DNA of 64,000 nt from JOPF136 sp963773835 (GTDB lineage Bacteria; Acidobacteriota; Terriglobia; Acidiferrales; UBA7541), in NCBI GenBank assembly GCA_963773835.1, contig CAVZCQ010000004.1:310001-374000 (forward strand). The letters are read 5' to 3'. Both the position numbers and the translations under genes were made by a program. The notes beneath the pieces were generated by a model. It worked only from the letters and a program-made list of their open reading frames with translations, had not been told where the DNA came from and did no database searches. Positions within the stretch are counted from its first letter, which is position 1, and each line of letters starts with the position of its first letter. Shown one piece after another: positions 26,309 through 33,906 of this stretch.

Positions 26309-26404
26309 GCGGCCTCGCTCCATACAGTTCGACTTGGGAACACGCTCCCGTCGGTCTTACTTCAGGGTAGGTAGGCGCAGCACCGCTGCCGGAGTCCTGG
26401 GGAG

Positions 26405-26941
26405 TCAACAAAGATTGAGGGTTCCGCGGCAAAACGGCGAGCGGCACCGGCAGGGCGTGTGCTCCTCGTCTTTCGGGGCTTTGTAGTCCCAGGTCAACTC
26501 CTCCCCCCGCCGGATGTTTCGGACGCTGAAGAGAAGGACATGGCCGCAGAAAGTGCGAGGATGGAGGTTGGGTTCGCAACTGTGGTTGATGAACTCCGCT
26601 CCGCTTCCTCCGGCGGCTCCGTCGAGCACCCAGCGGCGGTTCACGGAGATCAGGTAGGTGCGCCTGAGGTCGCGCCGGCGATCTCGCCGGTGAAGCCTGG
26701 GGCGGCATCCCCTCCGGCTGGCGCGTTTCCCCGTGTACTCGATCACTTTCCTGCCGCGAGGTATCGGCTCGCAAGCATAGACTCCATAGCGGTCAATCCG
26801 CGAATGCGCAATGCGGAGCTGGAAGCAGGCGAACCGCGGATCGAGGGATGGACGGGACGCCCGCAGGAGATGGACGTCGCCAGATTTCGGGCCCTCAGGA
26901 CCGCAGGCCTTCGCGTTTCGCGCCCACGTATGACGTCCCAT
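26405..26941 (-). CDS. SET-domain lysine methyltransferase-like protein
   Basis: SAM-dependent protein methyltransferase fold. Visible motifs: DRYGVYACEPIPRGRKVIEYTG at the start of SET, FINHSCEPNL (pseudoknot Asn-His), GEELTWDY (catalytic Tyr) and a post-SET zinc site CRCRSPFCRGTLN. Up to 178 residues; the first 40 are atypical and the ATG at 26941 has no ribosome site, so the real start may be further in. It lies 19 bases after a lysine-rich 25-residue peptide gene on the same strand, which suggests an operon and a possible substrate. Confidence 0.85.
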   Translation of the reverse strand: MGRHTWARNAKACGPEGPKSGDVHLLRASRPSLDPRFACFQLRIAHSRIDRYGVYACEPIPRGRKVIEYTGKRASRRGCRPRLHRRDRRRDLRRTYLISVNRRWVLDGAAGGSGAEFINHSCEPNLHPRTFCGHVLLFSVRNIRRGEELTWDYKAPKDEEHTPCRCRSPFCRGTLNLC

Positions 26942-26960
26942 GCAGACGGTGAGAGCAAAT

Positions 26961-27038
26961 TTACGCTTCGCGAACCTTTTGCACCATGGTCTTGATGGAC
27001 GAGAGTTTCTTGCTCTTTTTCAGAGCTTTCTTTGCCAT
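26961..27038 (-). CDS. Lysine-rich 25-residue peptide
   Basis: Reads MAKKALKKSKKLSSIKTM then VQKVREA and stops with TAA. It contains eight Lys, is strongly basic and is preceded by an excellent ribosome site (aaaggag, nine bases from the ATG), so it is very likely translated. It sits just upstream of the SET-domain gene in the same direction. A leader peptide, a histone-tail-like substrate of the methyltransferase, or a nucleic-acid-binding peptide are options; none is established. Confidence 0.65.
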   Translation of the reverse strand: MAKKALKKSKKLSSIKTMVQKVREA

Positions 27039-27207
27039 CGGAGTTCACTCCTTTTCCTGTAATGCACGCGGCGCCCGGAGATGGTCCTTCGGAGCGCATT
27101 GTAGTCTCCCAGGCGGGCGGATGCACAAAAAATTCATTTACGGGCCTGTGTTCGAGCCTGCGAACAGTTTGCGGGAGCGCCGCGCTCTCTGTTAGCCTAG
27201 GGGCAGT

Positions 27208-27675
27208 ATGGGTAACTTCGTTGGCGAAACCGTGGGCACCATCACCGCGCTGGCCAAAGGCCTGGGTGTCACCTTCCGCACCATGTTCGGCAAAACCACC
27301 ACGGAAGGCTATCCCGACGAGCCTGTGCACTTCATGCCCCGCTACCGCGGCATCCACGTGCTGCAGCGGGACGAGCACGGGATGGAAAAATGCGTGGGCT
27401 GCTTCCTGTGCGCCGCCGCCTGTCCCGCAAACTGCATTTACATCGAAGCCGCGGAGAATACGGACGCGAATCGCATCTCGGCCGGCGAGCGCTACGCCAA
27501 GGTGTACAACATCGACTATTCGCGGTGCATTTTCTGCGGCTATTGCGTGGAAGCGTGTCCTACCGACGCGATCACCCACGGCCACGGGTTCGAGCTGGCC
27601 ACCTACAACATCAATTCTCTGATCTACCGCAAAGAGCAGTTGCTGGAGCCCTGGCCGCCGCGAAAGAATTTGTAG
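27208..27675 (+). CDS. nuoI: NADH-quinone oxidoreductase subunit I
   Basis: 155-residue ferredoxin-like subunit of complex I carrying two [4Fe-4S] clusters: EKCVGCFLCAAACP and SRCIFCGYCVEACP. N-terminal amphipathic helix (TITALAKGLGVTFRTMF) anchors it to the membrane arm. Length and motif spacing are normal. It is alone here, with no other nuo gene adjacent, so it is either an unlinked copy or a second nuoI. The TAG stop is the TAG of a REP element that begins at 27672. Confidence 0.93.
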   Translation: MGNFVGETVGTITALAKGLGVTFRTMFGKTTTEGYPDEPVHFMPRYRGIHVLQRDEHGMEKCVGCFLCAAACPANCIYIEAAENTDANRISAGERYAKVYNIDYSRCIFCGYCVEACPTDAITHGHGFELATYNINSLIYRKEQLLEPWPPRKNL

Positions 27676-27750
27676 GACAGGCATTCTTGCCTGTCTCCTC
27701 TGCTTTCGCAAACGAGGCGCAGAGGGACAGACAAGAATGTCTGTCCCACG
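27672..27750. repeat. REP pair (BIME) on nuoI side of RAYT
   Basis: GTAG then gacaggc-attctt-gcctgtc (27676-27695), a spacer, then gggacagaca-agaa-tgtctgtccc-ac in inverted orientation. One of the two pairs flanking the transposase. Confidence 0.92.
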
Positions 27751-27785
27751 CATTCCTGCTGGTCATCTTCGACTCGCCAGCATTT

Positions 27786-28454
27786 TTACCGGTCGGCCGG
27801 CGCACGTCTCCTGGTGCGCGCACTCGACCAGGCCCAATCCTCTCGTTTTTCTACGAGTCCGGCCACCACTGGATTGCGCTCAATATACGCGGCAATCCTA
27901 TAGAACTCCTGCTCCGTGCGTACCCAATGGTCGTAGGATTCGTCTTGCCAGAATCCTTCACCGGTCCGGCCTAGCAGTTGATTGGCGCGCCAAGCGGTAA
28001 ATCCCTTCAACACTTTCGTAATGCGAGCCAGGGGAACCGATGGCTCGACGAGCAAATGCACATGATTCGCCATCACCACCCAGGCGTGCAATCGGTAGAG
28101 CCTCAGGTTTGCCTCCCCAAACAAGAAAGCATCGACTACAAGATCGGCAATCGCCGGGTCTTTGAGCCATACAGGGCCGGAGCCCGCTGCGTCGAGCAAA
28201 GCGTCCACAGCTCGAAATTCTCTTCCGGCGTTCGACGCATGCTGTGGGACAGACATTCCTGCCCGCCCTGAGGAACGAAGGGTCTGTCTTTCCGCGGGTT
28301 GTTCAACAGCGGGGTCCGTATGGGGCCGGCGCGGTTTCCAGCCCTGAGGCAGAGATCCTTGTAGCCGCCAAGTCAGAAAAATGGCTCGGTTTTCCGGCTG
28401 CCAGTGCGGCAGATGGCGCTGATAGTAGCCCCGCACAGGTGGACTGGAGGGCAT
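27786..28454 (-). CDS. REP-associated tyrosine transposase (RAYT)
   Basis: Y1/HUH transposase of the IS200-like superfamily that processes single-stranded REP hairpins. From ATG 28454 it is 222 residues. Markers: RAIFLTWRLQGSLP near the N-terminus, the HUH motif in MANHVHLLVEP, LKGFTAWRANQLLG, FWQDESYDHWVR and the catalytic Tyr of AYIERNPVVAGLV. Inverted hairpin pairs flank it on both sides and REP-like sequence with GTGGGACAGAC (about 28244-28254) lies inside the gene, so part of the middle (RAGMSVPQHAS) may be REP-derived. It is the probable source of the REPs in this window. Confidence 0.92.
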   Translation of the reverse strand: MPSSPPVRGYYQRHLPHWQPENRAIFLTWRLQGSLPQGWKPRRPHTDPAVEQPAERQTLRSSGRAGMSVPQHASNAGREFRAVDALLDAAGSGPVWLKDPAIADLVVDAFLFGEANLRLYRLHAWVVMANHVHLLVEPSVPLARITKVLKGFTAWRANQLLGRTGEGFWQDESYDHWVRTEQEFYRIAAYIERNPVVAGLVEKREDWAWSSARTRRRAPADR

Positions 28455-28463
28455 GGCTGGATT

Positions 28464-28553
28464 GTAGGACAGGCATTCTTGCCTGTCTCCTCTGCTGTGC
28501 GTCTCTGTTGTGAATGAGAGGGAGAGGGAGACAGACAAGAATGTCTGTCCTAC
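28464..28553. repeat. REP pair (BIME) upstream of RAYT
   Basis: GTAG gacaggc-attctt-gcctgtc (28464-28487), spacer, then acagaca-agaa-tgtctgt-cctac (28531-28553). The final CTAC gives the TAG stop of the adjacent minus-strand PEP-CTERM gene. Confidence 0.92.
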
Positions 28554-29269
28554 AAGCGCTGGCGGAAGGCAGCGAGCATGGCGAGTCCCACGCCCAGCAT
28601 CCCCATCGTGCCCGGCTCGGGGACGGTCTCCTCGGGGAAAAAGGTGAGCGGCTCGGTGTTGCCACCCACGGTCTCGGTGAGGGAGAAGGTGAGTGACGGA
28701 TCGGGAGGCGCGGTCGACGGCCCTGGGGGCACGAGCGTGAAATCAATCTGGAAGCCCTGTGAGCCGCTGGTTGGGTCGGTAAGCTGGATGATGGACCAAC
28801 TGCTGATGGCCGCGCCGCCCGTATCGATCTGAAAAGTTCCGTTGAACGTGGGCGAAATTGCGCCCAATGGACTTTGAGCCGCGTTATACACGGAACCGAC
28901 GATAATGGGTCTGTCGGGGTTCCCTTCCTCGAACGCAACGACGACCTCCTGCCCTATCCTCGGGTCAGTTATGGTCCAGAAGAAGCTGTAGTTCTGCGGA
29001 TTGGCTGCGTTCGCCGGGTCATTCAGCACGGGAGTGAAGGGATTGGTCAGATCGAGCGTCTGGGGGGCCATTCCGTTCGGGGGCTGCTGCCCCAGGCCGA
29101 CGAAGATGCAAGGCTGGACAAACCCCGGCGTGCCGGCTGTCACAGAGGTGTCCAGATTGAACCCCGGGCCGACGGGCGTGGTGGTGTTGGGCGTGATGCC
29201 GTCTGCCATCGCCACCGGCGCGAGCAGCAGCGCTGCTACGCATACCAGGAAAAGATGCTGAGTCCCCAT
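28550..29269 (-). CDS. PEP-CTERM protein with VgrG-like OB-fold segment
   Basis: 239 residues. Signal peptide (LFLVCVAALLLAPVAMA), then DITPNTTTP-type start, and a C-terminal sorting signal VPEPGTMGMLGVGLAMLAAF followed by basic residues, the PEP-CTERM tag read by exosortase. In the middle, PRIGQEVVVAFEEGNPDRPI and IVGSVYNAAQSP closely follow the conserved VgrG/gp5 OB-fold signature. This is unusual for a PEP-CTERM protein. Its neighbour at 29449-30141 has the same ends but a different middle. No exosortase is in the window. Stop codon lies in the REP. Confidence 0.88.
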   Translation of the reverse strand: MGTQHLFLVCVAALLLAPVAMADGITPNTTTPVGPGFNLDTSVTAGTPGFVQPCIFVGLGQQPPNGMAPQTLDLTNPFTPVLNDPANAANPQNYSFFWTITDPRIGQEVVVAFEEGNPDRPIIVGSVYNAAQSPLGAISPTFNGTFQIDTGGAAISSWSIIQLTDPTSGSQGFQIDFTLVPPGPSTAPPDPSLTFSLTETVGGNTEPLTFFPEETVPEPGTMGMLGVGLAMLAAFRQRL

Positions 29270-29280
29270 TCGCCACCCCC

Positions 29281-29452
29281 GTGGGACAGACATTGCTGTC
29301 TGTCCCGTTCCCTCGTTCAGAAAGGTCGGTCACTGCTCGGCAGACAGGCAAGAATGCCTGTCCTACGTGGGACAGACATTGCTGTCTGTCCCGCTCCCTC
29401 GTTCACAAATCTCAGACACTGCTCGGCAGACAGGCAAGAATGCCTGTCCTAC
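29281..29452. repeat. Tandem duplication of an 86-bp REP pair
   Basis: Two 86-base units (29281-29366 and 29367-29452), each GTGGgacagac...gtctgtccc, spacer, then gacaggc-aagaat-gcctgtc-ctac. They differ at a few spacer bases. The last CTAC supplies the stop of the second PEP-CTERM gene. Confidence 0.93.
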
Positions 29453-30141
29453 AAGTGCTTCCGGAGGGCGGCTAGCATGGCCAGTCCCGCTCCCAGCATT
29501 CCCATCGTTCCCGGCTCGGGGACGGTTTCCTCGGGGAAAAAGGTGAGCGGGTCGGTGGTGCCACCCACGGTTTCGGTGAGGGAGAACGTCAGGGCCGGAT
29601 CATTGTTGGGCGGGGGACTGAGCGAGAAATCGACCTGAAAGCCCTGCGACCCGTTGGTTGAGTCCCGAGGTGTGGACATTGTCCAACCGCTGATGCCTGC
29701 GCCGCCGGTATTGAGCTGAAAGCTTTCGGTATACGTGGCCACGGTTCGGCCGCCTGCATCCGTCTCCATGACCGTCACCGTGAAGTTGCCGTTGCGGTCC
29801 GGCATTCCCACCATGTAGGTGAATTGATCGCTCGGACTCGCCGGGTTGATCATGCCCACGAAGAGGCTGTAGTTCGGCGGGGCGTCTGGTTCCGGCGGTT
29901 GGCTCAGCACGGGAGTCGAGGCATTGGTCAGATCGAGCGCCGGCCGAACACTTCCGTCCCCATCTAGGCCGACGAAGATGCAAGGTTCGAGAAACCCCGG
30001 CGTGCCGCCTGTCACCGAGGTGTCCAGATTGAATCCCGGGCCGGCGGGCGTGGTGGTGTTGGGCGAGCTGGAGTCTGCCATCGCCACCGGCGCGAGCAGC
30101 AGCGCTACGAACATGGCTAGGAACACGTGCCGTGGTGTCAT
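29449..30141 (-). CDS. PEP-CTERM protein, paralogue of the previous gene
   Basis: 230 residues with signal peptide (VFLAMFVALLLAPVAMA), N-terminal block PNTTTPAGPGFNLDTSV / GTPGFLEPCIFVGL and C-terminal block LTFSLTETVGG to VPEPGTMGMLGAGLAMLAAL, both nearly identical to the gene at 28550-29269. The central part (ASPSDQFTYMVGMPDRNGNF, VMETDAGGRTVATYTESF) is different and lacks the VgrG-like motif. Recent duplication with central replacement is inferred. Targeted to the cell surface by an exosortase encoded elsewhere. Confidence 0.87.
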   Translation of the reverse strand: MTPRHVFLAMFVALLLAPVAMADSSSPNTTTPAGPGFNLDTSVTGGTPGFLEPCIFVGLDGDGSVRPALDLTNASTPVLSQPPEPDAPPNYSLFVGMINPASPSDQFTYMVGMPDRNGNFTVTVMETDAGGRTVATYTESFQLNTGGAGISGWTMSTPRDSTNGSQGFQVDFSLSPPPNNDPALTFSLTETVGGTTDPLTFFPEETVPEPGTMGMLGAGLAMLAALRKHL

Positions 30142-30377
30142 TGCCCACTCCCCAGTCGCTGGTAGGGGCGGAACGATGTGTCCGCCCTCTTTAGGAAACA
30201 GCAGACCTGTCCGGACAGAATCGAGCAGCTTGGGTTCCAATTGGGAGGAGGTTAAGTTCTGCAGAATCAGTTGGGTGGAGGTTGGTCCGGATGAAGAAGT
30301 GGCAAAGTCTTGCACCATACCGGAACGAGAACTCTAGCCCAATGCGACAGCCTCCGGTGCTCGCTATTCGATGAACC

Positions 30378-31316
30378 TCAGTGAGGGCTCGTGATTCGCG
30401 CGAGCTCGGCTTTGGCGCTGGCACGCTCCGAGAAACTGTAGGGACACGTGTCGGCCGCTGACTGGAGGTGTGGCCGGGCCTCGGTCCTGTTGCTGCCGTG
30501 AATCAGGAAGTACTCGCCGACGTAGAAGTGGGCCAAGCAGAGACTGTTTCGCCGCTCCTGCGGTTCGTCTGCGGCGGCGGCTTGGAGCACCATTTGCGGT
30601 GTAATTTTCTCCAGGTAGAGAGCAAACAGAGGCCCCGGCCAGGCGCTCAAGTCCATGCCTGAGGTCGCCTCCACCAGTCCCTGGCGGCCGTTCCGCCCGG
30701 CACGAACTTTTACCAGGTACAGTAAGAGAATCAATTGCTCATTCGGCGGCTTCAGTTCGCTGGCGCGCGCGAAGTCCACGGCTGCGGCGTCGAACTGTCC
30801 CTGATCGAACCAGAGCACGCCACGGCTCATAATCATTGTGGCGGAGTTGGGGCTCAGCCGTATGGCCTGATCGTAGTCCTGACGGGCCCGCTCGTAATCA
30901 CCCTTGTTCTTTTGGGCGATGCCGCGGTTGTGGAAAGCTTCAGCGATCTTGGGGTTCAGCGCGATGACCCGGTTGAGATCCTGGATGGCCCGGTCGTATT
31001 CGCCCTTTTTCTCATAAGCGGTGCCACGGTTGTACAAAGCTTCCATGAAATTCGGCTTCAGTTCTATCGCACGGCTGAAGTCCCAAATCGCGTGCTCGTA
31101 GTCGTCCCGGTCGGCATACACGGTACCGCGATTGTAGAAGGCCAGGGGAAGCTCCAGGGCAGAAAGCCGCCCGGATTCAATCGCGCGGGTACAGTAGCTC
31201 AGTTGCAGATCAGCATTCGTTTCACGGGCGCATCGGGCTACGTCCTCATTCGATTGTGCTTCCGTTGCCGCGGAGATGGTGAGGAACCCCACAAGGGCGA
31301 TAAGCAGGGCCGTCAA
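30378..31316 (-). CDS. Secreted TPR-repeat protein (paralogue of 13247-14212)
   Basis: 312 residues starting with TTG at 31316 behind a strong aggaggag site. Signal peptide (LLIALVGFLTISAATEAQ) then at least four TPRs (AFYNRGTVYADRDDYEHAIWD, ALYNRGTAYEKKGEYDRAIQD, AFHNRGIAQKNKGDYERARQD, SRGVLWFDQGQFDAAAVDF). The C-terminus (AWPGPLFALYLEKITPQMVLQA, CLAHFYVGEYF, DTCPYSFSERASAKAELARI) matches the other TPR protein. Protein-interaction role inferred; partner unknown. Confidence 0.85.
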   Translation of the reverse strand: MTALLIALVGFLTISAATEAQSNEDVARCARETNADLQLSYCTRAIESGRLSALELPLAFYNRGTVYADRDDYEHAIWDFSRAIELKPNFMEALYNRGTAYEKKGEYDRAIQDLNRVIALNPKIAEAFHNRGIAQKNKGDYERARQDYDQAIRLSPNSATMIMSRGVLWFDQGQFDAAAVDFARASELKPPNEQLILLLYLVKVRAGRNGRQGLVEATSGMDLSAWPGPLFALYLEKITPQMVLQAAAADEPQERRNSLCLAHFYVGEYFLIHGSNRTEARPHLQSAADTCPYSFSERASAKAELARITSPH

Positions 31317-31781
31317 ATTCTCCTCCTGGCAGAAAGGCGCATACCTCGATCAGGATTGCCCGGAGTTCACGGCGCGGTGACGCGGGGCAGGCGCGCCGCC
31401 TGATTCTAGTGGACCACAGATAGCCTACCGGACGGAGCGTTGTCCAGGGATTTCAAGCCGGGCGGTTTTCAATCAATCTGGGAAGGAGCGGGTTGGGAAT
31501 CACAGGGCGATGCGTTGAGCAGCTTCGTGCCAGCGGAGCGCGAGTCGTATTCCGGTTTTCGTGTGGTTATCCCAGGGGTTGTGCCCTTGCCGCGACCACC
31601 CCCATAGGTTCGGGCGCGTATGATTAACGGACCGTATAACTACCTGTTTCTTATAAGACCTATACGGTAGTGGAAACATAAGAGGAGGCCGCCGTTGACG
31701 CCGGAAACGAAAATTCGAGCCGCTGTTGCCAGCCCGGCCCGCCTGTCTCAGCCGCCCTGCGGCGAGCGCGCCGGCCGCTGC
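31317..31781. promoter_or_regulatory. Gap with AT-rich dyad (accgtata/tatacggt)
   Basis: No convincing gene. An 8-bp inverted repeat, accgtata at 31631-31638 and tatacggt at 31661-31668, lies in an AT-rich patch followed by aagaggagg at 31679. It could be an operator or promoter. Its target is unclear, since the open frame starting at TTG 31695 lacks coding character. Confidence 0.35.
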
Positions 31782-32300
31782 TCAGGACGCGCCATGGTGA
31801 GCCCGGTCGCAGTCGCGTGCCGCACGCGCGCGGCGGCGCTCCATTTGCCTGTCGGATCGCGCGGCTGCTCTTGGCGCCAGCCCATGCTTTCTCGGCGGCC
31901 CCTCGCCGTTTCGGTATTCGAGCCCGGCTACGGCATCGATCTCGCCGGCGGCTTGGTCCTCCGCGTGGAGTTTTCCGCCCTGGCCGTTGGCTCTGGGACG
32001 CGGCCCCGGCGGCAGGAGCGCTCCGGTGATGAAATCCGTCAGCAAGCTGCGCGCGCGCGTGGATTCGGCCGATTTCGGATCGCTCCCGTTTCGGGACGTG
32101 CCTGCGGGAAGCGACCGCTTCTCGAGCATCCAGCGCGCGAAAAGGGCCAGCGCCGACTCTTCCATCATTTCGTCGAGCAGAACGGTCAACTCCCGCCGCA
32201 GATTAGCCACATGTTCCAATTTGGACATCTCGAAATACCGAAGGGAAGTATTCGAGCATTCACGAAGATAATCCTCCGGAGGTGCACCGAGCCGAGTCAT
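31782..32300 (-). CDS. Hypothetical protein, 172 residues
   Basis: The ATG at 32300 has a clear GGGGGGAG site. The N-terminal half (EDYLRECSNTSLRYFEMSKLEHVANLRRELTVLLDEMMEESALALFARWML) looks helical and genuinely coding; the C-terminal half is rich in Pro, Arg and Gly (LLPPGPRPRANGQGG, RQMERRRARAARD) and may be poorly structured. No family recognised. An open frame on the opposite strand covers it but looks like a shadow. Confidence 0.5.
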   Translation of the reverse strand: MTRLGAPPEDYLRECSNTSLRYFEMSKLEHVANLRRELTVLLDEMMEESALALFARWMLEKRSLPAGTSRNGSDPKSAESTRARSLLTDFITGALLPPGPRPRANGQGGKLHAEDQAAGEIDAVAGLEYRNGEGPPRKHGLAPRAAARSDRQMERRRARAARDCDRAHHGAS

Positions 32301-32468
32301 AGACTCCCCCCTGTGGGCGTGGGCTTTAATACTGTCCGGGCTACTTCGCCAAAGCGTAACACAGAAGGGGGCCTGTGCAAATCTTCTTTCGCCTGTGGAA
32401 AACGTGGCCCGCTGAACGCCGGCGCAGGCCAGTCATCAGCCGGCGCGGCCGCGTTTCGGTAATCGCAC

Positions 32469-32633
32469 ATGTGCAGCGCCTGTAGCGGGGATCCCGAGGA
32501 TCCCGCCGAGGGCCTGCCCGCCCTGGAGGAGGAGGACGCCTCACCCTTCTGGGCCTGGTGGAGAGTAGCAGAGGGGGACTTGGAGGAGGAGCCGGTCAGA
32601 TTATCGAGCCGACCGACGCCCCCTCCGGACTAA
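32469..32633 (+). CDS. Possible small acidic protein, 54 residues
   Basis: Open frame MCSACSGDPEDPAEGLP, then ALEEEDASPFWAWWRVAEGDLEEEP and a short tail. It is acidic with a Trp-rich centre and a CxxC at the start. No clear ribosome site precedes the ATG. Composition suggests coding, but evidence is thin. Confidence 0.28.
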   Translation: MCSACSGDPEDPAEGLPALEEEDASPFWAWWRVAEGDLEEEPVRLSSRPTPPPD

Positions 32634-32759
32634 GTTCCGGGAATTCAACAGGTTCCCGGACGCCGTGTAATACCCTCCCGTCCCGAGTATTCGGGATCGG
32701 GACGGGTTCGCCGACGGCGTAAAACGTAGCGGCGCATCGAGCGCGCAGGGGTGTGCCTG

Positions 32760-32848
32760 GTAGGACAGGCATTCTTGCCTGTCTCCTCCGCAGTACCTCG
32801 ACGTGATGCATGAAATGGCGGAAGAGAGACAGGAATGTCTGTTCCACA
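32760..32848. repeat. REP pair (BIME)
   Basis: GTAG gacaggc-attctt-gcctgtc (32760-32783) and agacaggaatgtct with trailing gttccac (about 32827-32848), inverted, just upstream of the 97-residue gene. Confidence 0.85.
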
Positions 32849-32868
32849 CCTCTCCCGAAAGGCTGCCG

Positions 32869-33162
32869 ATGGCTCAAAAACCGATCTGCCTGGTACCCGT
32901 CCATTGGACTCCCCGCGAGGTCCACTCGCACTCGTGCAGCGATGGAAGCCATATCCACATCAGCCATGCGGAGAGGCGCCAGCTCATGGCCGCTGGACTG
33001 GTGGACTACGTGATCTATCCCCGCGTGCTGCGGATGGTGCGCACTGTGCCGCTCCGCGGGCTCTCCGCGAGAACGGGCGAATATCTGGCCGTGCAACTCT
33101 ACGCCGGATGCGCCTGGGCGCGCACCATGCTTGCCGCGATGCTCCGCAGCAGTTCCGCCTGA
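32869..33162 (+). CDS. Hypothetical protein, 97 residues
   Basis: Begins MAQKPICLVPVHWTPREVHS and has a His/Ser-rich segment (HSHSCSDGSHIHISHAERRQLM), AAGLVDYVIYPRVLRMVRTVPLRG and LSARTGEYLAVQLYAG. A fairly even amino-acid mix supports a real soluble protein. The ATG follows a REP pair and has no strong ribosome site. Not recognised. Confidence 0.45.
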   Translation: MAQKPICLVPVHWTPREVHSHSCSDGSHIHISHAERRQLMAAGLVDYVIYPRVLRMVRTVPLRGLSARTGEYLAVQLYAGCAWARTMLAAMLRSSSA

Positions 33163-33540
33163 CGAGTGTCCGCCGGAACGGCTTTGACCGGGGCGAACAA
33201 CGGAGGATCGTCATCGCCAGCCTGAACTACGGCCTGCATGCAGTGGGCCGGGCAGGGGGCGCGGAGCCGGCCCGGAGGACGCGCCTGCAACCCCGTTCGT
33301 CGCGGGGGTTTTCTGCTATGCATCGCACCGGGCCCGGCGTGGCGTCGCTCCGCACCGAGGGAGGAGGCCGCGCCGTCGCCTGGCCCGCCCTCCTTCGTTT
33401 GCAGGGGCGGTCGCGAGGGGGTTTGAAGCACGAAGATTTCCAAGACGAGATTACATAGTTGACAGACGCACGGTGAAAAGGTGGGGTAACCGTTGCCATC
33501 CGCGCGGATCGCGTAAAAATAGTACGAAGAGGTATTCCCA
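33163..33540. other. Gap without convincing gene
   Basis: Several overlapping open frames are Arg/Pro-rich and look like shadows. A ttgaca at 33460 and a gaagaggt ribosome site at 33527 belong to the following small gene. Confidence 0.4.
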
Positions 33541-33672
33541 ATGGACGATAAAACCCACGCGGTTTCTATGGCACACGGAAGCCAGGAAACCAAACCAATT
33601 CTAGAATCGTTGCAGAAGATAATCAGTCTGCTCGATGCTATTTGTGCGCGTCTCTCCCAAAGCAAAAATTAA
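33541..33672 (+). CDS. Small hypothetical protein, 43 residues
   Basis: Reads MDDKTHAVSMAHGSQETKP then ILESLQKIISLLDAICARLSQSKN. The C-terminal half forms an amphipathic helix, possibly a coiled coil. Preceded by agaggtattccc. Base composition is AT-richer than the flanks, suggesting transfer. It overlaps the 3' end of the truncated minus-strand gene. Not recognised. Confidence 0.45.
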   Translation: MDDKTHAVSMAHGSQETKPILESLQKIISLLDAICARLSQSKN

Positions 33673-33850
33673 CTTCCGTGGTTTTCCCGTTCAAGACCTT
33701 CACGGTTTGGGTAGGCGATTGTGCGGAACCGAATGCTGCAGAGACTTCGTAATCGCCTGGAGATAGCGGCAGCGAGTAAGGGGTTCCGGCACGGCTCGCT
33801 GCTACCGGGGTGCTAGCTCCGTGACCACCGCTGACCTGCTCCCCGAAATT
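33638..33850 (-). pseudogene. C-terminal fragment of a carboxypeptidase-regulatory-like (Ig/CNA-B type) protein
   Basis: The frame shows TPVAASRAGTPYSLPLSPGDYEVSAAFG, TQTVKVLNGKTTEVNFCFG, a beta-sandwich pattern of carboxypeptidase-regulatory-like domains. Its 5' part is cut off exactly where the IS3 element begins at 33851; no matching 5' portion is found on the other side of the IS, so the region has been rearranged as well as interrupted. Confidence 0.6.
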
Positions 33851-33906
33851 TAGTCCAACCAAAAGTTAGCTTCTCCGGGGTATAAGACCGCGAGAGGAGA
33901 AGCGCC

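Larger units (their letters stand above)
32301..32868. other. Gene-poor stretch with possible small gene and hairpins
   Basis: Contains a possible 54-codon acidic frame (32469-32633), a palindrome cccgtcccgagtattcgggatcgggacggg region (about 32677-32706) and a REP pair (32760-32848). Nothing else seen. Confidence 0.5.

Noticed and set aside
29281..29452. CRISPR-like tandem repeat
   Set aside because: Only two 86-bp units, each an inverted hairpin pair, without spacers or cas genes; it is a duplicated REP pair.
31695..32462. Open frame with TTG start behind aagaggagg
   Set aside because: Arg/Ser/Gly-rich composition and overlap with a better minus-strand gene that has its own ribosome site.
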